NCBI GenBank assembly: GCA_001247695.2
Contig: LGRX02033487.1
Coordinates: 43,555-107,554 of the forward strand
Reading direction: 5' to 3'
Origin: Cymbomonas tetramitiformis
Taxonomy: Eukaryota; Chlorophyta; Pyramimonadophyceae; Pyramimonadales; Pyramimonadaceae
DNA length: 64,000 nt
Shown here: positions 11,303-18,849 of the stretch, piece by piece
How positions within the stretch are numbered: the stretch's first letter is position 1
Layout: every line of letters begins with the position of its first letter
The notes under the pieces: model-generated
The model's database searches: none
What the model was told of the DNA's origin: nothing
The model's input: only the letters and a program-made list of their open reading frames with translations
Translations under genes and position numbers: made by a program

Positions 11303-12341
11303 TCACGTCATCGCGTAAATATGGAATGCCGCTAGATCGGCGTCTCGACGATCATCGTCATTCTCATTCTCAGCGGATCCCAAATACGACGCTAGCGCGC
11401 GCGCGTACGCGGCGCATCTCTCGCAAGGCAGCGACGGTTTCACGAAACACGCGCCGGGATGATTCGAATCAAAGCGTATAGAATACGTTTCGAACGCTTC
11501 GTGGTGTAGCTCGCAGGAGAGTGCGATGTCGATCGAGATTGCGCGATGCTCGCCTCGCCGGAGCCACGCGCCTTCGGTCGCCTCGTCGCCGATGTCGCCG
11601 CCATCGCCGCCGTCTGCTCGCGACAGCAAAAAAACAAAAAATCATCACGCGCCCGGCATATTTAAAAATCGAAATCGAAATCGAAATCGGAATCGAAATC
11701 GTACCTCCCTCGAAGTCGTGATTTCGCGCGATCGCGTACATCTGTCGCAATTTCTCATCCTCGAGTTTGCGCTCTCCGTCGACATGCGCACCGAGAAGAT
11801 CCAGTTGAAATAGAATGCGATCCATGTGACCGCAACCAGCGCACCGCGCACCGCATCCGCACCGTGAGAATTCGCGATAGTTTTCGCGTAGAGCGTACCG
11901 CAACACCGCGATGCTGTCACTCTTACGACGCGCCTTCGCCGTCATGTGTATCGCAGCGGAGACGGGTAACGCGATCGACTTTTTTTTGGCGGTGGTCGCC
12001 GTGACGCGAATCCCATTCAAAAACACGATGCGCGCGAACGCGCGGCGCGATTCCGCGATTCGCGCCGCAACGGCATACCGTTGCGCCTTTTGGTATCGTT
12101 CGACCGTGTCGGGAAATAGTTCCGCGTCGAGATCACCCGCGGCGTAATCAAGTTGCAGGCGAGGCCTCTTACGCGTCGACGCCTCCGATCGACCGGAAAA
12201 GATGCTTTCTTGATGCCTCCCGGAAATTCCGTACACTCGATTCAGGTTCTCGATCGCGCTCAGTAAACGACAACAAATCTCGAAGGGGACGACGAGTTTG
12301 ACGCGTTCGTTCGCGGGGTTCGCCGCTGTTGTCGGAAGCAT
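11303..12341 (-). CDS. Unknown spliced protein with Cys pairs
   Basis: Exon 1 is 12341-11705 and exon 2 is 11613-11303, joined in phase 1 for 315 residues. The middle contains CGCGARCAGCGH and exon 2 contains CERC, which could bind zinc. The rest is helical and charged, with an acidic C-terminal segment. I recognise no family. The intron (11614-11704) contains a six-base repeat, ATTTCG on the coding strand, spanning 11668-11701. A TATAAATAA box at 12384-12392 lies upstream. Confidence 0.6.
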
Positions 12342-12383
12342 GCTTCAAAAATGCAAGAATGCGGATTTCAAACAATTAAATCG

Positions 12384-12392
12384 TATAAATAA
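12384..12392. promoter_or_regulatory. TATA box between divergent genes
   Basis: TATAAATAA lies 43 bases from the minus-strand start at 12341 and about 85 bases from the plus-strand start at 12478. Confidence 0.5.
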
Positions 12393-12477
12393 GACGCGCA
12401 TCGCCAGCGGTACGCAAAATCGTTGCATCGCGATCGCGGGTTTGTGATCGCGTGAGCATCGCGCAAAATCCGTGACG

Positions 12478-12898
12478 ATGGTCGCGGTCTCACGCTCGCT
12501 TCTCGATTCGGGAACGCGTCACGGTTACCAGGTGCGGTTACCAATTCTACAATGATGTCGCTGACAATTTCCTTTTTCTCGCTTTTACTGACGACGTTCT
12601 CGCCGACCGCGCCGAACAGGATGACGACGATTGTTATCGTTCGTATGACTCGCGGGGCTATTACCACACTTACTGCGACGATTACGATTATTACGACGCT
12701 TACGCGACCGTCTTCTTTGTGGTGTTTCTAGTTGTATTTCTTTCAACGCTCGTTTGCTGTTTGGTATCGACGAACAGCGCCGAAATCGATCGGCGCAAAC
12801 TCGGCGTCACCGAGAGACCGTGTTGCTGTGGCCAACTTTCATCGTCGCCGTCGTCGTCGTCATCGGCGTCGTGCTCTCGGCACTGTCGCCGCGTATGA
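12478..12898 (+). CDS. Small spliced acidic/Tyr-rich membrane protein
   Basis: Exons 12478-12531 and 12620-12898 join in phase 0 (CAG|GTGCGG donor, GAACAG acceptor) to 110 residues. After the junction comes an Asp/Tyr-rich segment with repeated DYDYYDAY-type composition, then one membrane segment (VFFVVFLVVFLSTLVCCLV), then a Cys- and Ser-rich tail. It is too short for the usual ORF filters because it is split. Function unknown. The 3' end overlaps the convergent gene at 12860-13372 by 39 bases. Confidence 0.5.
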
Positions 12899-13372
12899 AG
12901 AGGAAGAGGCGACGTCTTCTAAAAACTCGGCGAGATGTTTCTCCTCCGGCATGTCGCCTCTTCCGACGGCGACGACGTAGAAATCACCTTCAGCTTTACC
13001 CGGCGATGAAGAGAGAGCGCCGCGGCGTTTCCAAACCAAACATAAATCGCCCGACTTGCAATCAGCACCGATATGTCGAAGCGCGGCATTCGCGAGCGCG
13101 TGGCCCCTTGGAGTAGTCCCGTCTTGCATGAAACACATCGCGGTCGACGCGATCCCCGATCGCCTCAGCGCGCAAAGATACGTTCGCTGCCAATCTTTGG
13201 AGGTGTGAATGCAAACAACGACATCCTCGCGACAGATGTCGAGTTCCGTGTTTCGCCAGAACCATATCGGTCGCATGTTTTTCCAACCCGCCGCGCGAAG
13301 TGTGTAATAACGCGTTTCGTCATTGAGTGCGCGCTTGAGTGCGCGCTCGAGGATGATGCTCGACATTTTCAC
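12860..13372 (-). CDS. Hypothetical protein, 170 residues
   Basis: Single-exon frame. The central region alternates beta-like hydrophobic stretches and charged turns (DICREDVVVCIHT, LCLVWKRRG, DFYVVAVGRGDMP), compatible with a small globular domain. No motif I can name. Start is either 13372 or the Met two codons downstream. It ends antisense inside the small membrane protein gene at 12478-12898. Confidence 0.55.
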   Translation of the reverse strand: MKMSSIILERALKRALNDETRYYTLRAAGWKNMRPIWFWRNTELDICREDVVVCIHTSKDWQRTYLCALRRSGIASTAMCFMQDGTTPRGHALANAALRHIGADCKSGDLCLVWKRRGALSSSPGKAEGDFYVVAVGRGDMPEEKHLAEFLEDVASSSSYAATVPRARRR

Positions 13373-13481
13373 CGGCGTCGCCGCTGTTCCGCGTCTTCGA
13401 ACGCAACGATGACGCCGACGACGAACATCGACGAGTATGTATGTATAGTGGCGCGCTCGTGAATGGCATCGCCCTCTTCTC

Positions 13482-14311
13482 TCAGTAATCGAGCATACCC
13501 GACCAAAGGCTGAAGAACAGCGCGTATCCCGACATGATCATGAAAGTCGGAAGGTCGGGGGTTTGGTAAACCTGAAATCGAGGAGTTTTAGGGTTTTACG
13601 GTTTTCACCTCGTACGCAAACTTCGAGCGCGCCGCGAAAGAGCGGGAACGAGGAAGAGGGCGGTCGGTCGCTCACCTCCGACGGGCTGTAGATGGCTCCG
13701 TAAATGTAACCGAGTGTGATCACGTAGAGGTAAAACACGTATCCGCGTTGAAATCTGCCGACGAATGAAACTCATACTCGGATCCCATCAACATTGGAAG
13801 CGACGCAAATTACTCGGGAAACTTCGAAGCCGTCTCACCTCATCTCAAAATTCGAATACGTGATAGCGGTGTGACATTCCCGGCGCGAGAGCGCGCTCCG
13901 AATCCAACTCGTGTTGAACACGGGCATTAAGTGTACCGCGACATGTGCACCCTCCGACATCACGACATCCATCGCGGAGAAAGTATCCGAATCTAGCATT
14001 TGGCTGGGATAAATGAAGAGTAATGTCATAAAAGTGAACAGCACGGTCCACGCGAGCACGTCGATCGGTGGAACTATTCTCAGCATCCATTCGACGAGAG
14101 ATCGGCGCATCCCCGTGGTGTATAGCACGGATATCACGAAGTTATTCAAAATATGCAGGCACAACGCCCAGAATGTCAAAAATCGCATCTGATTGATGTC
14201 GTAGAAGAGCGCAACCCCGAGTGTGACGCTGAAGAAGCACGCCCATGTTATCACTCCGATCGCCGTACCGATCGACAACACGGCGATCATTTTGTCCGAT
14301 TTCTCTAGCAT
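13482..14311 (-). CDS. Polytopic membrane protein, possibly AIG1/FAR-17a-like
   Basis: Exons 14311-13839, 13754-13676 and 13571-13482 join to 213 residues with about six membrane segments. Two features recall the AIG1/ADTRP (FAR-17a) family of intramembrane threonine hydrolases of fatty-acid esters: a Thr in RFLTFWALCLH at the start of an early helix, and a His in EGAHVAVHLMPVF before the last helices. Overall topology also fits. The match is from memory of the family pattern, not an alignment, so the enzyme role is tentative. Its start lies 15 bases after the stop of the upstream membrane gene, suggesting coordinated expression. Confidence 0.5.
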
Positions 14312-14325
14312 GGCGATTTCTCTCT

Positions 14326-15292
14326 TCACAGCCCCGCGGAACGCGAATTATCGAACAACCCAAGGCAACTCGCGATATGGTATCCTCCGAGGAAAAATAT
14401 CATATCCGCGGTCACTTCTAATAACGCCTGCGGTATACAACATATACATCAAATTCCCTCGCGCGCAAAGTCGAATTTGAAAAACGACGGAAGATCGAAA
14501 AAATTAAATTGATCGCAAGTCGTCGTCGTCGATACCCACCTCCGTTCGAAGAGAGTCGTGCGCTCGTAAGCAATCCCGGGAAAGCGCGACGTTCAGCGCG
14601 GAAATGGCTTGCGCTATCCCCACGAAAGTGGTCGCGATTCCCGTCGCGTCGTCGTAGTCGACGCTGTCGATATCCGCACCGATGCCGCCGAGCGCGTTCT
14701 CTCTCGCCTCTCGCACGAACCTGATGGCGGTGTAGGAAGCGAATGACGTGAGCGCGAGCGCCGTGAGCGCGTACTGAGAACAGACCGGGTCGTCGGCGTC
14801 GCTCGTGGCGTAGGTCGCCATCTCCAAACGAGCGGCGAAGCACAGCCCGACACCGATCGCATCCGCCGCGAGATACGGACCGATCGCGAACTGAGTCACG
14901 CGAACTCCGCTCCCGAGAAGCAGCATCGAATGCGCGGGAAAACGCGCCAGAGCGTGCGCGGGTGAAAGGGGACCCGCCCTCTCGGGTGAATAAAGCGCGA
15001 CGGCGTACGACACTGTCATCACAAAATTCGCGGCTATCACGTATAACGCGCAGGATGCGCCCATGTCGTGCGGATTCGTGCCGTTATCGAAGAGTCGCGT
15101 TACGCGCGAGATGTATCCCATCGCACAACGTATCGTGGCGTAGCCGTAGAGCACGCACGTTATAAGATGCAGAAGATGTAAATATTTTTCTTCGGCGATG
15201 TTATCATCGCTCGTTCGTTCGACGGTCGCGATCATCGCGGCGTTTTTCGAGTTTGAGCGGCGCGCGAGCGCGAGGAAATTATGATTTACCAT
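14326..15292 (-). CDS. Polytopic membrane protein, two exons
   Basis: Exon 1 is 15292-14540 and exon 2 is 14427-14326, joined at GAG|GTGGGT in phase 0, for 284 residues. I count about seven hydrophobic segments, with a polar loop containing YSPERAGPLSP and an acidic loop GADIDSVDYDD before the last pair. No conserved Lys is seen in the last segment, so it is not an obvious rhodopsin. The Met at 15292 is preferred over one 17 codons earlier. It diverges from the terminase gene, whose start is 68 bases away; no TATA box is visible between them. Confidence 0.55.
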
Positions 15293-15360
15293 TCCAAAAT
15301 TCGCGAACGGTGTTTTTTTTTTCGACGCCGCGTCGAGCCGCACATCCTCTCAAGGCGAAG

Positions 15361-16062
15361 ATGGCGTCGCGATGCAAGCTGGGCGACATTTTTTCAAAAT
15401 TCGTCGCGCGAAACTTACGTTCCGATTACCAAACTTATGTCGACATCACAAAAAATCCCCCCTCGTTCGAGACGCCGTTTGCGACCGAGCTCGCGGCGCT
15501 GCAGCGCAGCGCGACGCGCGCCGTCGAGACGAGCGGCTCGAAGCGTCTTCTGACCAGCAGGCTCGATCTCTTCCTACAGAAAAAGCGGCGAGGCGCGAAT
15601 TCTCGCGGCGGCGACGACGGTGCGATTCCGGGTGACGCGTACGTCCGGGAGTTGTGCCGTTTGCTGGACATCATGGGACTGGAACGTACGGCGAGTCAAA
15701 AAACGTTTCATAAGGCTTTCCTACGGGCGACCCTCGCGCATATTTACGGTTCGGCGGATTTCGAGCGTCATCGAACTCGCATCTTATCGAGACATGGAAT
15801 AACCGCGCCGCAATACGAGGTGCTAATCGTCACCCCGCGTCGATGGGGGAAGACCACCAGCGTCGGGATGTTCGTGGCGGCGCTGCTGTTGTCGACTCCC
15901 GAGATGTGGGTGTCCATCTTCTCCACCGGTCAACGCGCGAGCAGCGGGCTTCTCGATATGGTTTACAAGATGGTCTGCGCCGTGCCCGGAGGCTCGGCGC
16001 GTGTCGCTCGCAAAAATCAGGAGCAATTATTCATCAAGGGTTACGAAAAGCGGAATACTTAA
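15361..16062 (+). CDS. Terminase large subunit, ATPase N-terminal part only
   Basis: A 233-residue frame with the packaging-motor ATPase signature of herpesvirus/phage terminases: Walker A TPRRWGKTT (about residues 158-166), followed by the helix VGMFVAALLL and the SIFSTGQRAS strand and motif. The conserved NQEQLFIKG segment follows, and the frame then ends six codons later. Walker B with its catalytic Glu, motif C and the whole RNase H-like nuclease domain are absent. A plausible break is a donor G|GTTACG at about 16039. No continuing exon was found on the plus strand downstream, so the gene is either interrupted, spliced over a long distance, or truncated. An AT-rich antisense gene starts its 3' end inside this frame (16034). 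Confidence 0.85.
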   Translation: MASRCKLGDIFSKFVARNLRSDYQTYVDITKNPPSFETPFATELAALQRSATRAVETSGSKRLLTSRLDLFLQKKRRGANSRGGDDGAIPGDAYVRELCRLLDIMGLERTASQKTFHKAFLRATLAHIYGSADFERHRTRILSRHGITAPQYEVLIVTPRRWGKTTSVGMFVAALLLSTPEMWVSIFSTGQRASSGLLDMVYKMVCAVPGGSARVARKNQEQLFIKGYEKRNT

Positions 16063-17056
16063 GCTCGGTGGGATCGCGTCTGGTATCTTTAGTCTGCAGG
16101 CGTATCTTATCGTTTACTGTCCAAAGCGTGTCCCGCGTTTCTCTTTCCGAATCGGCGTTCTCCATTTCTTGTTCTTCGGACACGGTCGCGACATGCCGCG
16201 CTGTAACTTGTACTGCTTCGCCCGAATGCGGCGGTGATTTACCCAGTATTTCTACGTCTCCAAACGGCATTTCAAACCTGGAATGATCGGCTTCATCATA
16301 AACGAAGGCATCACTTTCACCGTCGTTTGAACCATTTAGCGATTCGAAACTGAATATACCCTCGAGATCGAGCGGTGTCTGTCCATCACGGACTAAACCG
16401 AGTGCGTTCTCGGCGGAAGCGTTCGATAATGACCCGTTTTGAATCGCTGACTTCAGACCCCGAATGAAAGCCGTTGTATTTACTGGGAGGAAGGTTGTGT
16501 GACGACGAAGCTTACGAAGCTCTTCTGTCAACTCGTGATTGGTCAGGACGGCCTCGCTTGTTCGGAACTCATCGGGCATGAGCCGCCTCAATAAAGACTC
16601 CGCGTGCATTCCGTCACTCGTCAAATAATCGCGCAACTTCTCGAAGTTCAACAGTTTGTTCGCGCTTACGTAAAGATCACTTATCATGACCTTAAATTGC
16701 TGATCGAGAGCTACACGAACGTCCTCCGACATTGTCCTCGTCAGATCATCTTTATTAGCATCGTACGCGGTAAGCTCCGGAATTAAATTCCGGAATAAAC
16801 AGCACTCCTTCAAAAGCTCACTCTCATCGCCCTCCGCGCTGCAAATATCACATATCCGTATGTCGTAAGTACGAAAAAGATCTTGCACATCTCTATGCCT
16901 ACAATGAGACTGATCGGAGATCGAAGTGCTCGCATTCGAAGTGGTCCACAATTTACACAACGTTGCAAAACGCGCGGTTTTGAGGATATGCTCGATATCG
17001 GAAGAGAATGGTAACTCCAAAGCGTTTGTTTCGGTGTGCATGCTCATCGAATCCAT
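16034..17056 (-). CDS. AT-richer helical protein antisense to terminase 3' end
   Basis: Intronless frame of 340 residues with clearly lower G+C and freer codon use than its neighbours. The N-terminal half is helical with Cys pairs (CDIC, ECC); the C-terminal third is acidic and Ser-rich. No family is recognised. It shares codon style and the lack of introns with the genes at 47144, 52575 and 53494, which I suspect are virion or tegument-type proteins. Its last 29 bases overlap the terminase frame on the opposite strand. It could be nested in a terminase intron or inserted. Confidence 0.65.
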   Translation of the reverse strand: MDSMSMHTETNALELPFSSDIEHILKTARFATLCKLWTTSNASTSISDQSHCRHRDVQDLFRTYDIRICDICSAEGDESELLKECCLFRNLIPELTAYDANKDDLTRTMSEDVRVALDQQFKVMISDLYVSANKLLNFEKLRDYLTSDGMHAESLLRRLMPDEFRTSEAVLTNHELTEELRKLRRHTTFLPVNTTAFIRGLKSAIQNGSLSNASAENALGLVRDGQTPLDLEGIFSFESLNGSNDGESDAFVYDEADHSRFEMPFGDVEILGKSPPHSGEAVQVTARHVATVSEEQEMENADSERETRDTLWTVNDKIRLQTKDTRRDPTELKYSAFRNP

Positions 17057-17137
17057 CGATTCTGTAATCGGACGACGGTGGTTTTTTTTGTGGTGACGGT
17101 GTCGTGTACGTTTGTGAAAAAAATTGCGATCGCGACG

Positions 17138-18184
17138 ATGACCGCGCTCGCGGCGAATATCGCTACCGACGGTGGGGAGCGTCGCCGCGAGTGTTTTTTC
17201 TCACGTTTTGTTTCATGTCGTTTGAATGTCCCACTATTTATACTTTGGTTGTGTGGATACACAGAGAAAAACTCGATATCACCATTGACATCGACGCGAT
17301 GTGAGCTACTCGTCGATACGAGGGAGAGCAATACGCTATTGAACGCGTTACGCGATAATTCGGTACCCTTCACCAGGCGCCTTTTACATACTGGCGATTT
17401 TCACATCAAACGCGAGGGTCGTTTGTTGTTGACCATCGAACGCAAAACATGGACGGACCTCGAGAGTTCGTGCGTCGATGGTCGCTTTCGCGATCAATTG
17501 CTGCGCGCCTGCGCGGCCGCCGCCGACGCGAAAGCCGCGCACGTGCTGCTCGTGGAGCACGCGACCGTCCCCTCGGATGCGCGCTTGCGCGCACGCATCG
17601 GAAGTTCCCGCGAGCGCGGTGGTAACAAAGGTATCATGGCGTGGTCGGCGACGCATCGATGCAGCGTGATGATGGGCGTACCCGTGCTGCGCACGGCGGA
17701 TATCGCCGACACGGTGTCCCTTTTGGCATGGCTATTACGCAAGGCGGACGAGGAACACTTCGCGTGCGATCTGGCGACGAGCGACGCGGTGTCCGAATCG
17801 AATTCTCACGCGCGCGCTCTGAAAGCGATGGATAACGGTCGTCGCGGATACTACGGCGGCACGATACACGCCAAAAAATCTCAGAACACGGATAATCCGC
17901 GCGCGTGCTGGACGAATATGCTCACCGTCATCCGCGGCGTCTCCGAACAGATGTCGAGGGCGATCACCGAAACATACGGCAGCCCATTCGAGTTATTAGT
18001 ATCCGGTCTCACCGACATTCCCGACGCGTCGAAAGAATCGATTCGAAGCAAAATAGCGACGAACTTGCGCGATGTCGATATCGACAGCAAACAATCGAAT
18101 CATCGGTTTCACGACAAGACAAGAAAACGGCGTCGAGTCGGACCGACGGTGGCCGAACGCCTCGCGAAATGTTTGGTACCATAG
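17138..18184 (+). CDS. ERCC4 (XPF/MUS81)-type nuclease with helix-hairpin-helix
   Basis: About 348 residues from the Met at 17138. The nuclease core is clear: ELLVDTRES, then HTGDFHI, then the metal-site motif IERKTWTDLESSCVDGRFRD, matching the V/IERKxxxDL...DGR.xxQ pattern of XPF/MUS81 nucleases. Near the C terminus, a segment around NMLTVIRGVSEQ and ITETYGSPFELL looks like a helix-hairpin-helix DNA-binding unit, followed by a basic tail. Such enzymes cut branched or flap DNA; here processing of replication or recombination intermediates is likely. The start is uncertain because a TATA-like CTATTTATAC lies at about 17231-17240 inside the frame with no later in-frame Met before the nuclease core. 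Confidence 0.8.
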   Translation: MTALAANIATDGGERRRECFFSRFVSCRLNVPLFILWLCGYTEKNSISPLTSTRCELLVDTRESNTLLNALRDNSVPFTRRLLHTGDFHIKREGRLLLTIERKTWTDLESSCVDGRFRDQLLRACAAAADAKAAHVLLVEHATVPSDARLRARIGSSRERGGNKGIMAWSATHRCSVMMGVPVLRTADIADTVSLLAWLLRKADEEHFACDLATSDAVSESNSHARALKAMDNGRRGYYGGTIHAKKSQNTDNPRACWTNMLTVIRGVSEQMSRAITETYGSPFELLVSGLTDIPDASKESIRSKIATNLRDVDIDSKQSNHRFHDKTRKRRRVGPTVAERLAKCLVP

Positions 18185-18218
18185 TTATTACAATATGGGT
18201 AAATATTACGAATGTAGA

Positions 18219-18743
18219 TCACCCGCGATTTGCGATCGATAGCTTGCGCGCGCGTGTCCGGTAAAAGTTGCGAATACTCGTGCCTTCGCCGATCGTCGGG
18301 TTTTTCAACCGGCGAACCATCGTCGCGTCACCTTGCATCGTCGCGATGTCCACGGCGGTCATCGGTGTTCGCGCTCGCGAATGATGTTCGATCAACATGT
18401 CCACCAGTCGCCCGTATCCGTGGTCCGCCGCGATACGAATCGCGTCGCGTCCGTCGTCGGCTTGCTCATCGACGGTGTAGCCAACGGAAAGAGCTCGGAG
18501 CGCTAGACGCGCGAAGTTCACGCGCGCGGCCACGACCAAAGGAGAGATCGCGCATTCGTCCGCGGCGAGGCGGGGATCCGCCTCCAACGCCATCTTCCGA
18601 GCGTTCAACTCTTCTTCGTTCGCGCGTTTCCAAAATTCGGCGGGCAAATGTTTCACCTCGCCGACGCCATCTCCCGCCGATGATTCGTAATCATCGTCCT
18701 CGAAGTCCGTCTGTCCATCGTATCCAGATACATACGGCGGCAT
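18219..18743 (-). CDS. Ankyrin-repeat protein
   Basis: About 174 residues from the Met at 18743; the frame stays open to a Met at 18827. After an acidic N terminus, helix pairs follow the ankyrin pattern: PLVVAARVNFARLALRAL, then DGRDAIRIAADHGYGRLVDM with a turn, then TAVDIATMQGDATMVRRL. About three repeats. Such proteins usually mediate protein binding, often to host targets. A TTATAA at 18751-18756 lies only a few bases before the chosen start. Confidence 0.65.
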   Translation of the reverse strand: MPPYVSGYDGQTDFEDDDYESSAGDGVGEVKHLPAEFWKRANEEELNARKMALEADPRLAADECAISPLVVAARVNFARLALRALSVGYTVDEQADDGRDAIRIAADHGYGRLVDMLIEHHSRARTPMTAVDIATMQGDATMVRRLKNPTIGEGTSIRNFYRTRARKLSIANRG

Positions 18744-18849
18744 CGCTGGTTTATAAGACCAATCGAAGCGAATTCGAAAACGGTTACAAGAATTAAACAA
18801 AGCGAGACGTACGCAGCAGCGGTTCATCTGTCACGACGTGCGAATTCGC

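Noticed and set aside
14326..15292. Second heliorhodopsin
   Set aside because: About seven membrane segments, but no retinal-binding Lys or heliorhodopsin motif in the last helix.
16034..17056. Mobile element inserted in the terminase gene
   Set aside because: No transposase motif, terminal inverted repeats or target duplication could be seen, so it is annotated only as an antisense gene.
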